DNA of 64,000 bases from Methanolapillus ohkumae (lineage in GTDB: Archaea; Halobacteriota; Methanosarcinia; Methanosarcinales; Methanosarcinaceae). Each line of letters starts with the position of its first letter. Position 1 is the first letter of the stretch. The notes beneath the pieces were generated by a model. The model was not told the origin of the DNA. It ran no database searches and worked only from the letters and a program-made list of their open reading frames with translations. The stretch covers positions 1,674,001-1,738,000 of the forward strand of contig NZ_CP131061.1 in the NCBI RefSeq assembly GCF_032594355.1, given 5' to 3'. Positions 45,066 through 53,940 of this stretch are shown piece by piece. The position numbers and the translations under genes were made by a program.

Positions 45066-45677
45066 GTGATTCAAATGCTTAACTTTGACCGAACCACACA
45101 AGTTGTCGACTGCCGATGCGGCACCAGCCACGGAAAAGGTGGCAGCCTTGCCCGCGCGGGAACTCTTTCCCAAGCCGGAAAGCTGGAAGTCGTCGTTGTG
45201 GCGATGGGATCGGGCCGAAGACACGTGACCAAACCGATTTGTGAAATCACCTATGCCATCCGGCGGGAAAATATTCACACCGGCGTTTTGGTTCTTTACG
45301 CGGGAACCGGTTATCCGGATTCCGGTACAATGGGTTCCTTTGGAATTGACCCCAAAGAACTGGACCAAATCAACATGCACAAAATGGCGGTCATCCATTT
45401 CGGAAATGTCCGAAACCATTTTGTTAAAAAAGCCCGGGATATTTTCAGCGGCGTACACATTCCTGCCATCATCATTTGTCAAGCGCTTGTGGACTTTGAA
45501 GACTTCGCGAAAGTCGGTATCAAAACACGCAACGTTAAACCCAAAGAGAAAGACATGATTTCCGACGGTATGATCTTGGATATCATTACGGGAGTCGCAA
45601 GAGGCGATGCCTGTTCAAGAGAAAAACTGAGCGAGATTATTGTCAAAACAAAAGAAGCATTAGGCCAAATCCAATAA
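45066..45677 (+). CDS. mcrC: Methyl-coenzyme M reductase I operon protein C
   Basis: A 203-residue protein that belongs to the ATP-dependent activation complex of MCR. Conserved blocks: VVDCRCGTSHGKGGSLARAGT, GSGRRHVTKPICEITYAIRRE, SGTMGSFGIDP and HFGNVRNHFVKKAR. Starts at GTG 45066 or the ATG three codons on. The 66-bp gap after mcrD, the largest inside the operon apart from none, holds the palindrome AAAGACGTCTTT (45033-45044). Confidence 0.95.
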   Translation: MIQMLNFDRTTQVVDCRCGTSHGKGGSLARAGTLSQAGKLEVVVVAMGSGRRHVTKPICEITYAIRRENIHTGVLVLYAGTGYPDSGTMGSFGIDPKELDQINMHKMAVIHFGNVRNHFVKKARDIFSGVHIPAIIICQALVDFEDFAKVGIKTRNVKPKEKDMISDGMILDIITGVARGDACSREKLSEIIVKTKEALGQIQ

Positions 45678-45689
45678 GGAGTTAATAAT

Positions 45690-46451
45690 ATGGCATACAA
45701 AGCACAATATTATCCAGGTACAACCTCTGTTGCAAAGAACAGAAGAAAACACATGGGTCATGACTTAGAGAAATTAAGAGAAATTTCCGACGAAGACTTG
45801 ACCGCAATTCTCGGACACCGCGCTCCGGGTCAAGACTACCCCAGCACCCACCCGCCACTTGCGGAAATGGAAGAGCCGCCCTGCCCGGTGAGAGAACTCG
45901 TCGAGCCGACCCCCGGCGCAAAAGCCGGCGACCGTGTCAGATACGTTCAGTTCGTTGACTCCATGTACAACGCGCCGTCCGTTCCGTACATCCGGTCCTA
46001 CTACGCCGCCATCAACTTCAGAGGCGTCGACCCGGGAACCCTTTCCGGTCGTCAAATCGTTGAGGCCCGTGAGAGAGACATGGAAGTTATCGCGAAAGAC
46101 CAACTCGAAACCGAAATGACCTGTCCGGCCCGCTCAAGCATCCGCGGCGCAACCGTTCACGGACACTCCGTTCGTCTCCAAGAAGACGGCGTGATGTTTG
46201 ACATGCTTGACAGAAGCAGAAAAGAAGGCGATGTCATTGTCATGGACAAAGACCAAGTCGCAATTCCGCTCGACAGAAAAGTCGTCCTCGGAAAACCGAT
46301 GTCTGAGGGAGAATTAGCCAAGAGAACAACCATCTACCGCGTGGACAATGTCCCGTACCGGTCCGATGCGGAAGCAATCGAATGGGTTCACAGAGTTTAC
46401 TTACAGAGAACTCAATACGGATTCAAGCCGGGATCAAAGAAAACCCAGTAA
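45690..46451 (+). CDS. mcrG: Methyl-coenzyme M reductase, gamma subunit
   Basis: A 253-residue gamma subunit. Motifs include YYPGTTSVAKNRRKHM near the start, YYAAINFRGVDPGTLSGRQIVEARERDMEVI in the middle, and RSSIRGATVHGHSVRLQEDGVMFDMLDR, which contacts F430. AAGGAGTTAATAAT precedes the ATG, 12 bp after mcrC. Strong ribosome site and C-biased codons suit its 1:1:1 stoichiometry. Confidence 0.98.
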   Translation: MAYKAQYYPGTTSVAKNRRKHMGHDLEKLREISDEDLTAILGHRAPGQDYPSTHPPLAEMEEPPCPVRELVEPTPGAKAGDRVRYVQFVDSMYNAPSVPYIRSYYAAINFRGVDPGTLSGRQIVEARERDMEVIAKDQLETEMTCPARSSIRGATVHGHSVRLQEDGVMFDMLDRSRKEGDVIVMDKDQVAIPLDRKVVLGKPMSEGELAKRTTIYRVDNVPYRSDAEAIEWVHRVYLQRTQYGFKPGSKKTQ

Positions 46452-46463
46452 GGAGAGACAAAG

Positions 46464-48182
46464 ATGGCACAAAATGATATTTTTGCAAGATTTAAGAGAT
46501 CCATGGAAATCAAATTCGGTGAGGACTATGGAGACAACAGACAGGCCGGCACGGACATCACCTCAAAAACCGCAAAATTCTTGAGATTAGGTCCTGAGCA
46601 GAGCCCGAGAAAACGTGAAATGATCAAAGCCGGTAAAGAAATCGCAAAGAAAAGAGGTCTTGCCGGTTACAACCCCATGATGCACACCGGAGCCCCGCTC
46701 GGTCAAAGATGCATTACCCCGTACAGAATTTCAGGCACCGACATGGTCGTAGACCCCGATGACCTCCACTACGTCAACAACGCTGCGATGCAGCAAATGG
46801 TTGACGATATTAAGAGAACCAACATCGTCGGTTTGGACATGGCCCACGAGACCCTTGAGAAAAGACTCGGAAAGGAAGTCACTCCGGAAACCATCAACAA
46901 CTACCTTGAAAACCTCAACCACTCCCTCCCCGGAGGAGCAGTCGTTCAGGAAATGATGGTCGAGTGCCACCCGGGACTTGTTGACGACTGTTACGTCAAG
47001 ATCTTCACCGGAAACGATGAACTTGCCGATGAAATCGACAAGCAATTCTTAATCGACATCAACAAAATGTTCCCGGCCGAACAAGCCGCGCAACTCAAAG
47101 CCGCGATTGGAAACACTTCCTGGCAAGCACTCCACATCCCGACAATTGTTATCCGCTCCACTGACGGTGGTCAAACCAGCCGCTGGTCCGCGATGCAAAT
47201 CGGTATGTCTTTCATCTCCGCGTACAACATGTGCGCCGGTGAAGCCGCTGTCGCCGACTTGTCCTACGCTGCCAAACACGCCGGAGTTATCAACATGGGA
47301 GAACTTCTCCCGGCCAGACGTGTCAGAGCCCCGAACGAGCCCGGAGGAGTTTCCTTCGGTCACCTTTGTGACATTGTCCAGTCCAGCCGTGTCAACGTGG
47401 ACGACCCTGCAAAAGTCGCCCTCGAAGTCGTCGGCGCAGGCTGTGTCATGTACGACCAAATCTGGCTCGGCTCCTACATGTCCGGTGGTGTCGGTTTCAC
47501 ACAATATGCAACCGCAGGATACACGGACGACATCTTGGACAACAACTTGTACTACAACATGGACTACATCAACAGAAAGTACAACAACGCTGCCAAGACC
47601 GGAACAGCCAACAAAGTCAAAGCCACCAACGATATCATCAAGGACATCACCACGGAATCTACGCTCTTCGGTATCGAGGAATACGAAAAATACCCGTCCG
47701 CCCTTGAAGACCACTTCGGAGGCTCCCAAAGAGCAACCTCCCTTGCGGCCGCAGCAGGATGCGGTGTCTCCATCGCAACCGGAAACGGTAACGCCGGTCT
47801 CTCCGGATGGTACCTCTCCATGTACCTCCACAAGGAAGCCTGGGGACGTCTCGGATTCTACGGATACGACTTGCAAGACCAGTGCGGTGCGTCCAACGTT
47901 TGTTCCTACCAGGGCGACGAAGGATGTCCGGCAGAACTTCGCGGACCGAACTACCCGAACTACGCCATGAACGTGGGTCACCAGGGCGGTTACGCCGGTA
48001 TCACAATGGCTGCTCACTCCACCCGTGGAGACGCATACACTGTGAGCCCGCTCGTGAAAGTCTGTTTCGCAGACGACCTTTTGCCGTTTGACTTCACCAG
48101 ACCGAGATATGAATTCGGCCGCGGTGCACTCAGAGAATTCGAGCCGGCCGGCGAGAGATCTTTGATCATCCCCGCAAAATAA
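46464..48182 (+). CDS. mcrA: Methyl-coenzyme M reductase, alpha subunit
   Basis: Catalytic alpha subunit of 572 residues. Sites of known post-translational modification are visible: KHAGVINMGELLPARRVRAPNEPGG (methyl-His and the 5-methyl-Arg installed by Mmp10), GGSQRA (methyl-Gln position) and YGYDLQDQCGASN (thioglycine at the Gly of YGY, and the S-methylcysteine position). The GGVGFTQYATA segment used in mcrA surveys is intact. Two cysteines in NVCSYQGDEGC, where many homologues have Phe or Leu, may be lineage specific. TAAGGAGAG precedes the ATG. A strong hairpin terminator follows. Confidence 0.99.
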   Translation: MAQNDIFARFKRSMEIKFGEDYGDNRQAGTDITSKTAKFLRLGPEQSPRKREMIKAGKEIAKKRGLAGYNPMMHTGAPLGQRCITPYRISGTDMVVDPDDLHYVNNAAMQQMVDDIKRTNIVGLDMAHETLEKRLGKEVTPETINNYLENLNHSLPGGAVVQEMMVECHPGLVDDCYVKIFTGNDELADEIDKQFLIDINKMFPAEQAAQLKAAIGNTSWQALHIPTIVIRSTDGGQTSRWSAMQIGMSFISAYNMCAGEAAVADLSYAAKHAGVINMGELLPARRVRAPNEPGGVSFGHLCDIVQSSRVNVDDPAKVALEVVGAGCVMYDQIWLGSYMSGGVGFTQYATAGYTDDILDNNLYYNMDYINRKYNNAAKTGTANKVKATNDIIKDITTESTLFGIEEYEKYPSALEDHFGGSQRATSLAAAAGCGVSIATGNGNAGLSGWYLSMYLHKEAWGRLGFYGYDLQDQCGASNVCSYQGDEGCPAELRGPNYPNYAMNVGHQGGYAGITMAAHSTRGDAYTVSPLVKVCFADDLLPFDFTRPRYEFGRGALREFEPAGERSLIIPAK

Positions 48183-48252
48183 GCGTGCAGCAAACACAAA
48201 TAAAAATTAAAAATATGAAATCCGGAAATGAAAATTCCGGCATTTCAAATCT

Positions 48253-48287
48253 GCCGGACAAACGAAAGTTTGTCCGGCTTTTTTTTT
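48253..48287 (+). terminator. mcr operon terminator
   Basis: Stem GCCGGACAAAC / GTTTGTCCGGC (11 bp) closed by a GAAA tetraloop (48264-48267), followed by eight or nine T. It begins 70 bp after the mcrA stop. It resembles a bacterial intrinsic terminator. Confidence 0.92.
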
Positions 48288-48394
48288 GGATTTTTTTTTG
48301 CAAATTCGGCTTTTATACATATTCATAAATATTCAAAATCACATTTTTAAATCAAGGATAAAATAACACAAATTGACCAATCGGTCGTGACAAA

Positions 48395-48625
48395 ATGTTC
48401 AAAAATCGAATTGCTGCCGGATTGTTCGTTCTTTTCTTTTTAATATTGTATCTCCCATCCTGTTTTGCAAAAAACGAACAATGTACAATCGGGACCGGTT
48501 ATTCCCTGCCGGAAACAACCGTTCATATTTGGATGGCGGGAATTGCTTTGGTTGTTCTTTTTGGGATTGTCAGTTTTCTCATCAAATTAAAACTTGACCG
48601 GATGAAAGAAATAAAAAAGAGATAA
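48395..48625 (+). CDS. Small two-helix membrane protein
   Basis: A 76-residue protein. A first hydrophobic segment with a possible signal-cleavage site (LPSCFA, about residue 25), a short exposed part containing one Cys, and a second helix (about 45-64) followed by a basic tail (RMKEIKKR). It follows the mcr terminator with its own TATA-like box near 48310. No family recognised. Not part of the mcr operon. Confidence 0.65.
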   Translation: MFKNRIAAGLFVLFFLILYLPSCFAKNEQCTIGTGYSLPETTVHIWMAGIALVVLFGIVSFLIKLKLDRMKEIKKR

Positions 48626-48710
48626 GGAAGATTGGCAAGATATAAAAAATTAAATCAAACTATTTTTTCAAGCTGATTCATCGATTATTTTTAAATATTT
48701 AAAAAATAAT

Positions 48711-48986
48711 TTATTGAAACTTAATTTTATTATATTGTTTCATCCGCCAAAGATTCTTATCGGAAAATCCGCTCAATCCTTGATCTTCACGGGACAGATA
48801 ATCCGCAAGTTCTTTGACAACCGATTGACCCCATTCTGATTTTTCAATACGTTCGCTGATATATTGGCCGACATTCCAATACAGGTAAATAAGCTCGGTG
48901 TTGACCATTTTTATAGCGTTTTGACGGGATTTTCGGATGAGCGACACGACATCCATAAACTGTTTTTGCTTTGTACTGAGTTTCAT
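48711..48986 (-). pseudogene. N-terminal remnant of a DUF1016 (YhcG-like) protein
   Basis: The 91 codons match the start of the DUF1016 N-terminal domain: VVSLIRKSRQNAIKMVNTELIYLYWNVGQYISERI, then WGQSVVKELADYLSRE and FSDKNLWRMKQY. Full-length members are about 350 residues with a C-terminal PDDEXK nuclease fold. Here the frame ends six residues after WRMKQY at TAA and nothing similar follows. It is a truncated relic, probably of a mobile or defence-associated gene. The neighbouring 780 bp are gene-free and repeat-bearing. Confidence 0.7.
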
Positions 48987-49083
48987 AAACGCTCAAAAGA
49001 GCAAAGATTTAAAAATATTTATAAATGAATCATAAAATGAGTTAAATGAATTAAATAGAAATTAATTGAATAAATATGATTAT

Positions 49084-49455
49084 CCAAGTGGTGAGAGTTT
49101 TGAAGAAAAGAAAACAATAAGCGTTGCCACAAATGAAAGCAAAATAATTCCCAAGTGGTGAGAGTTTTTCAATATAAAATATATTTTATAAATTTTGAGA
49201 AAGAATGAAGTCAATTAAAGAAAGGTCTTACAAGAGGACAATTACAAGATAATAATGCCGATTGTACTTGTTTATGAAGGACATATTCAATGATTGAAGG
49301 GAAAGATGAGATTTTTTTAAAAGAGAATCAGATATGAAAATAGAAAAATAATCAAAAAACATGTCATTGCATAGTGGTGAGAGTTTTAGACAATAGAAAA
49401 CAGAATCGATAGACGGATTTTAAAAATAGAATAAAACAAAGTGATGAGAGTTTTT
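49084..49455. repeat. Four dispersed copies of AGTGGTGAGAGTTTT
   Basis: Core copies start at 49087, 49154, 49373 and 49440 (the last has GATGAG). Distances are 67, 219 and 67 bp, and sequences flanking pairs 1-2 and 3-4 are also similar (GAAAACA after the first of each pair; ATATAAAAT after the second). So a block of about 110 bp carrying two motifs was duplicated 286 bp away. It lies in the gene-free spacer 48987-49765. It is not a normal CRISPR array. The rest of the spacer shows no gene. Confidence 0.75.
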
Positions 49456-49765
49456 AAATATAAAATTATCTTGATTCCGAATTTATTTTAATTTAAATGA
49501 ATGGATTAAAAATCTAATTTCCCAATCAAATTTTCAATGTTTGGCAAAAAAATGAAAAATCCGATAAAATTTGCCACCCACTATTTTCATTCGCTCATGG
49601 ATGATTTTATCAATCTCATTTTCATTTTAAACTTCAATTTCATTTGCAGTTTAAGTAAAGGCTTTATAAAAACGAATTCTTTTGGAGTTTAGATTTTTGT
49701 TTAGATTTTTGTTTAGATTTTGAATTTGTTTTACAAAAATCAGTTCGAGCAACAGGTGAAAAGAG

Positions 49766-50392
49766 ATGGATGAGAAATCACACATGAAAATATGGATCAT
49801 ATTGTTAGCGGTCTTTTTTATTGTTATTGCGGCCGCCGGCGTCTATGCGGCGACATCCGGACAAAAAAATAATTCGGCCAATGAAACCGATTTGGGAACA
49901 ATCATGATTAACTGGTATTTCCCGGAATACAATCAACTGATTGCAAAATCGGATTTAATTGTCGTTGCCAATGTGACGGATGAAAGGGGCGTTTGGGATA
50001 CGGCCGACGGCAAAAAACCGGAAAATATTTCAAACTATGAAAATGAAACCGGCAAAAAAGCGACCATCTCCACGGAATACACCTTTAAAACCAACGAGAT
50101 TTTGAAAGGAACGGTCAACGACACATTCCTCGGGCGCGTCAAAGGCGGAACCGCCGATGGTTATACATTTGCGGCCATGAAAGTCCCATCGTTTGACAAA
50201 GGCGACATTGTCCTTTTATTCATTCAATATCCGAAAGATGAAAACGGAAACATCATTCCGATGGACTACATTCAAATCGGGGAACCGGATGCGTTTATCC
50301 AAACAAGCGACGGCAACTTCTCGAATGATTATTACGGCGAGATTTCACTCGACCAATTGAAAAAAGATATTGCAGCCACCCCGGCTGCCTAA
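49766..50392 (+). CDS. Membrane-anchored surface protein (ADxVxxGxV family)
   Basis: A 208-residue protein. Hydrophobic anchor at about residues 8-28 (IWIILLAVFFIVIAAAGVYA), then an exported domain with SDLIVVANVTDERGVWD (about 54-70), STEYTFKTNEILKGTV (about 93-108) and KGDIVLLFIQYP (near 145-155), the same pattern as proteins at 117-785, 3046-4248 and 50974-51546. AGGTGAAAAG precedes the ATG. It begins a three-gene locus; the next two genes are short paralogues. Function unknown. Confidence 0.75.
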   Translation: MDEKSHMKIWIILLAVFFIVIAAAGVYAATSGQKNNSANETDLGTIMINWYFPEYNQLIAKSDLIVVANVTDERGVWDTADGKKPENISNYENETGKKATISTEYTFKTNEILKGTVNDTFLGRVKGGTADGYTFAAMKVPSFDKGDIVLLFIQYPKDENGNIIPMDYIQIGEPDAFIQTSDGNFSNDYYGEISLDQLKKDIAATPAA

Positions 50393-50438
50393 TCTCTTTA
50401 TTAATTTAATTATGGATAAAAAAACAGGATCGAAAAAA

Positions 50439-50741
50439 ATGAACAATTTTCAGAAAAACATACTGATTGCAGTGGTTACCGTCTGCGTATTATTAATTTC
50501 AACGCTCACCGTCTATGCCGGATCAGAAAAAACCGATCAGATAGAAAACATACGGGCGCCGATGCCCGAACCAATCATTTGTTATGCCGATCCGGCCGAG
50601 GAAATAATTGTAAATACAGACGTGCCGGAACCAATCATTTGTTATGCCGATCCGGCCGAGGAAATAATTGTAAATACAGACGTTCCGGAACCAATCATTT
50701 GTTATGCCGGCCCGATAGAAGTGATGAATCTAAACATTTGA
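50439..50741 (+). CDS. Short anchored protein with 20-residue tandem repeats
   Basis: A 100-residue protein starting at ATG 50439 (AGGATCG upstream). Anchor at about residues 7-27, then an Ile/Pro-rich repeat of 20 residues built on PEPIICYADPAEEIIVNTD, present two and a half times. The DNA repeat is exactly 60 bp and nearly identical, so it expanded recently. The IICYADPAEEII core resembles the MCICYVGVPVDEKI segment of the neighbour 50974-51546, so this may be a relic of that family that lost its domain and amplified the segment. Confidence 0.6.
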   Translation: MNNFQKNILIAVVTVCVLLISTLTVYAGSEKTDQIENIRAPMPEPIICYADPAEEIIVNTDVPEPIICYADPAEEIIVNTDVPEPIICYAGPIEVMNLNI

Positions 50742-50973
50742 ATTCTAACGTTTGACTGTAACAAATCAATTTTAAAGATCTGAAACACTGCGTTTGCATG
50801 TTTCCGATCAATTTTTTTGTATTATTATTTTTGATCTTACTTGATTCTACTTCGATTTTACTTTGATCTTACTTGATTCCACTTTGATTTAGATTTTATT
50901 TGATTGGATTTTTACTTGATTGGATTTTTACTTGTTTTTTATTTTTGATTCATTGAAAAAAAGAGCGGAGATT

Positions 50974-51546
50974 ATGAACAAAAATCAAAAGATCATAGCC
51001 GGAATAATTATTGTGATTGTCCTTGCCGTGATGATTTCAGTCGTTGCGGTCTATATCGGCCACACCAAAAAAACAGGAGAGGGGGACATATCGCTTGGCG
51101 GAATGTGCATTTGTTACGTCGGAGTTCCGGTTGATGAAAAAATATCCGATTCCGACACTATTGTCATCGCGACACTAACGGATTCCAAAGGGATATGGAA
51201 TTTGAAAAATTGGGCCGGCTCACGAGATGCAATGCCTTATGACATGCCGATTAACACAGAACATACTTTTAAAACCGATACCGTTTTGAAAGGAAAAATG
51301 CCGGCGGAATTTAAAAAGCAAATGTGGGGTGGAACCATTGATGGATTTACTTACGGCAATTGTTCACAAGAGCTGGAAATCGGCGGAAAATACATTTTAT
51401 TTATCCGCAATAGCGAGACTGAACCGGAATATTTCATTTCCGATCTGTACATTGAACCGGCCGGAGAAAACGCGGAATTTTGGGACGGAACCAAATACAT
51501 CGGCTTTGAGGAATTGATGAATAAAATTCAAGCGCAGAAGAACTAA
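50974..51546 (+). CDS. Membrane-anchored surface protein (ADxVxxGxV family)
   Basis: A 190-residue protein. The ATG at 50974 (GCGGAG just before it) is preferred to an upstream frame-extension. Anchor at about residues 8-29. The exported domain has SDTIVIATLTDSKGIWN, NTEHTFKTDTVLKGKM, GGTIDGFTYGNC and GGKYILFIRNSE, the same order as gene 49766-50392, which is its closest relative in the window. MCICY and NC give three exported cysteines. The upstream 230 bp hold TTGATTTTACTT-type repeats. Function unknown. Confidence 0.75.
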   Translation: MNKNQKIIAGIIIVIVLAVMISVVAVYIGHTKKTGEGDISLGGMCICYVGVPVDEKISDSDTIVIATLTDSKGIWNLKNWAGSRDAMPYDMPINTEHTFKTDTVLKGKMPAEFKKQMWGGTIDGFTYGNCSQELEIGGKYILFIRNSETEPEYFISDLYIEPAGENAEFWDGTKYIGFEELMNKIQAQKN

Positions 51547-51646
51547 AAAAGAAAACAATACCGGCACCGGCAAAACAGTAAAGTTGCGGCAAACAAAAAA
51601 ATAAAAACCAACCACGAGTTTTTGTTGAAAAACAAAGCGAATAAAT

Positions 51647-52561
51647 TTATTTTTTGTGTTCCCGTTTTTTAGACAATGCACTGGCAACCATAATTGCTTT
51701 TGTATAATGGCCGGCCGACCGGGACGTATCCACAAAAACATGATGGTCCATAAGAATCGGAGCGCCAAGGCCATCTCCGCCGCCTAAAAAAGTCAGCGCC
51801 CGAAAAATTAAATTCCCGGAAATGCCGTTGGGCGCGATAATATAATTGGAATTTTCAAATGCTTTTTCAAGATTCATATGGTAATCCACCGCATGAATCC
51901 CTTTTTCTTTCATGGCTGCCAAAATAATTTCCGATTCGGCTTTTCCGGCCGCTGTCGGTGCGGAAATGAGTCCGACACACGGGGAAACGCCAAGACGTTT
52001 AAGCAAATGCGTTCCAAGGCAGATGAATTTGACTTTGTCTTCCGCCGTCATTCCTTCATCAATGCCGACCGGCGCGAAAAAATAGGGGTTGCCTTGTTTT
52101 GTCAAAAGAATGGCGATTCGATGAATTTCATGGATATCGCAGGCATTTTTTAAACGTGACAGCGAATCGCCGGCTTTTGCCGTCCCCCGAATTGCAGCGT
52201 CCACTTCGCCCGACATCAAAAGAGAGACAAGCTTTTCTTCCGGCTCATTCGTATCAATGATTTGAAATGGGAGCGGTTTTTCGCTAAAAACGGATTTGGA
52301 CACGCGTGTGATTTCATCGACATTTCCAACCAAAATCACATCCGCATACCCGTTCTCAACCGCGCGGCGGACGCATTTGATGGTATCGGTATCCGGCTCC
52401 CGAATTCCCATGGCAACCGTCGCGTGTTTTTGAACCGCGTAACGTTCAATCAGTCCGATAAGTTTACGCATTTCCTTAGAATCCGCAACTTGTTCCGGCC
52501 CGGATAAAACCGCCTCCGCCTGTTCGTTTTCAGACCGGTTCGAAGAATTGCTTGGAGTCAT
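51647..52561 (-). CDS. mtxX: Methanogenesis marker protein MtxX (phosphotransacylase-like)
   Basis: A 304-residue protein with the phosphate acetyl/butyryltransferase-type fold: VAMGIREPDTDTIKCVRRAVENGYADVILVGN near the start, DAAIRGTAKAG in the middle, and LISAPTAAGKAESE, SNYIIAPNGISGNLIFRALTFLGGGDGLGAPILMDHHVFVDTSR near the end. MtxX is listed among methanogen marker proteins (marker 4), but its reaction is not established. It lies after aroE on the same strand, separated by a 13-bp minisatellite, so it could be cotranscribed with the aro genes. The N-terminal 30 residues are variable and Ser/Glu-rich. Confidence 0.85.
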   Translation of the reverse strand: MTPSNSSNRSENEQAEAVLSGPEQVADSKEMRKLIGLIERYAVQKHATVAMGIREPDTDTIKCVRRAVENGYADVILVGNVDEITRVSKSVFSEKPLPFQIIDTNEPEEKLVSLLMSGEVDAAIRGTAKAGDSLSRLKNACDIHEIHRIAILLTKQGNPYFFAPVGIDEGMTAEDKVKFICLGTHLLKRLGVSPCVGLISAPTAAGKAESEIILAAMKEKGIHAVDYHMNLEKAFENSNYIIAPNGISGNLIFRALTFLGGGDGLGAPILMDHHVFVDTSRSAGHYTKAIMVASALSKKREHKK

Positions 52562-52623
52562 TTACTGCTGCCGCCGTTATTATTTGAATGCGAATGATTT
52601 AAGAAAATTATTGCAATGATTTG

Positions 52624-52815
52624 TTGTTATCGATTATTGTTATCGATTATTGTTATCGATTATTGTTATCGATTATTGTTATCGATTATTGTTATCGATT
52701 ATTGTTATCGATTATTGTTATCGATTATTGTTATCGATTATTGTTATCGATTATTGTTATCGATTGATTGTTATCGATTGATTGTTATCGATTGGTTGTT
52801 ATCGATTGGTTGTTG
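52624..52815. repeat. 13/14-bp minisatellite TTATCGATTATTG
   Basis: About eleven units of 13 bp and four of 14 bp, each with the palindrome ATCGAT. The 14-bp units run into the 3' end of aroE and encode its last nine residues (NNQSITTNR). Confidence 0.95.
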
Positions 52816-53735
52816 TCAAGCGCTTCTAAAACCGCCTGCCTCATGACGGAAATATCCGATTTTTGACCGGTCCAGATTTCAAAAGCCAGAGCGCCTTGAA
52901 ATACCAGCATCATCATTCCGTTGATTGTTTTTGCGCCGGCTGCCCGAGATTCTTTTAAAAATTTTGTTTCCTTGGGATGATAGACAATATCAAAAACAAC
53001 CTTGTCCGAAGTTAAATATTTTTTGAGTAAAACTGCCCTTTCCTCCCCCGAACAAAAATTCGGAATTTGATCAAAAACGGAAAAAGATTCATACACTCCC
53101 ATCCCGAGTTCCGTTGTTTGAAGAATAATGTCCGCATTTGAAATATCGTTTAAAATATCAGCAAAACCGCCGCCGGATATTTTTTTATTTTGAAGATCCT
53201 CCGGCAGATGAGAAAAAATGTCGGCCGCTAATTTTTCTGCCCGTTCCGCCGTTCGATTGATAATTTTGAGTTCGCTTGCGATTTTTGAAAACAAAAAGGA
53301 CAGAGAGCGAGAAGCGCCACCGGCTCCAATCACGAGTATTTTTTTGCCGGCCGGATGAATCTCCTCATATTCCAGTGCAAGCATGGCGCCGCCGGCATCC
53401 GTATTAAATCCTTCAATGAATCCATTTGAAAACCGTAAGGTATTGACAGCACCGGCCATTTTGGAGAAAGAATCGGGATTCAAAAAATCGAATTTTAAAA
53501 CCGCTTCTTTGTGCGGAATGGTTAAATTAAGTCCCATAAAACCATCCGCTTGCGCCTTTAAAATAGAAGACTCCAACTCTTCCGGCTTAACTTCAAACGC
53601 CTGATAAACAGCCGGCAGACCCGCTTTGGAAAAGGCCGAATTTTGCATGACAGGGGATAAAGATTGAGAAACAGGATATCCGAAAACACCGTATTTTGAA
53701 ACGGAAGATTTTGTTACGGAGTTTATATTCGGCAT
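52785..53735 (-). CDS. aroE: Shikimate dehydrogenase
   Basis: Reduces 3-dehydroshikimate to shikimate with NADPH. Family motifs: KYGVFGYPVSQSLSPVMQN (substrate SLSP), GLNLTIPHKEAVLKF (catalytic Lys), GFNTDAGG, ILVIGAGGASRSL (NADP Rossmann), NRTAERAEKLA and GMMMLVFQGALAFEIWTG. ATG at 53735 is taken as start; an in-frame TTG lies two codons upstream. The C-terminal residues NNQSITTNR are encoded by minisatellite sequence. On the same strand as aroD and aroB' upstream. Gaps of about 200 bp on both sides each hold a tandem repeat. Confidence 0.95.
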   Translation of the reverse strand: MPNINSVTKSSVSKYGVFGYPVSQSLSPVMQNSAFSKAGLPAVYQAFEVKPEELESSILKAQADGFMGLNLTIPHKEAVLKFDFLNPDSFSKMAGAVNTLRFSNGFIEGFNTDAGGAMLALEYEEIHPAGKKILVIGAGGASRSLSFLFSKIASELKIINRTAERAEKLAADIFSHLPEDLQNKKISGGGFADILNDISNADIILQTTELGMGVYESFSVFDQIPNFCSGEERAVLLKKYLTSDKVVFDIVYHPKETKFLKESRAAGAKTINGMMMLVFQGALAFEIWTGQKSDISVMRQAVLEALDNNQSITTNR

Positions 53736-53763
53736 TTTCAAAAACCCGGTTTTTAATGATATT

Positions 53764-53926
53764 CTTCGTTTTATTTAACGTATTTATTTTTCGTTTTATT
53801 TAACGTATTTTTCGTTTTATTTAACGTATTTATTTTTCGTTTTATTTAACGTATTTATTTTTCGTTTTATTTAACGTATTTATTTTTCGTTTTATTTAAC
53901 GTATTTATTTTTCGTTTTATTTAACA
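53764..53926. repeat. 25-bp minisatellite between aroD and aroE
   Basis: Six to seven units of TTCGTTTTATTTAACGTATT plus TATTT, one shortened by five bases. Confidence 0.95.
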
Positions 53927-53940
53927 TGTTTTGTCTGTGA

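Noticed and set aside
49084..49455. Degenerate CRISPR array suggested by the 67-bp spacing
   Set aside because: Only four copies of a 15-bp core, one gap of 219 bp, and similar 'spacers' in the two pairs; better explained by block duplication.
52616..52846. 76-codon frame made of CYRLLLSIIVID repeats
   Set aside because: It is the translation of the 13-bp minisatellite.
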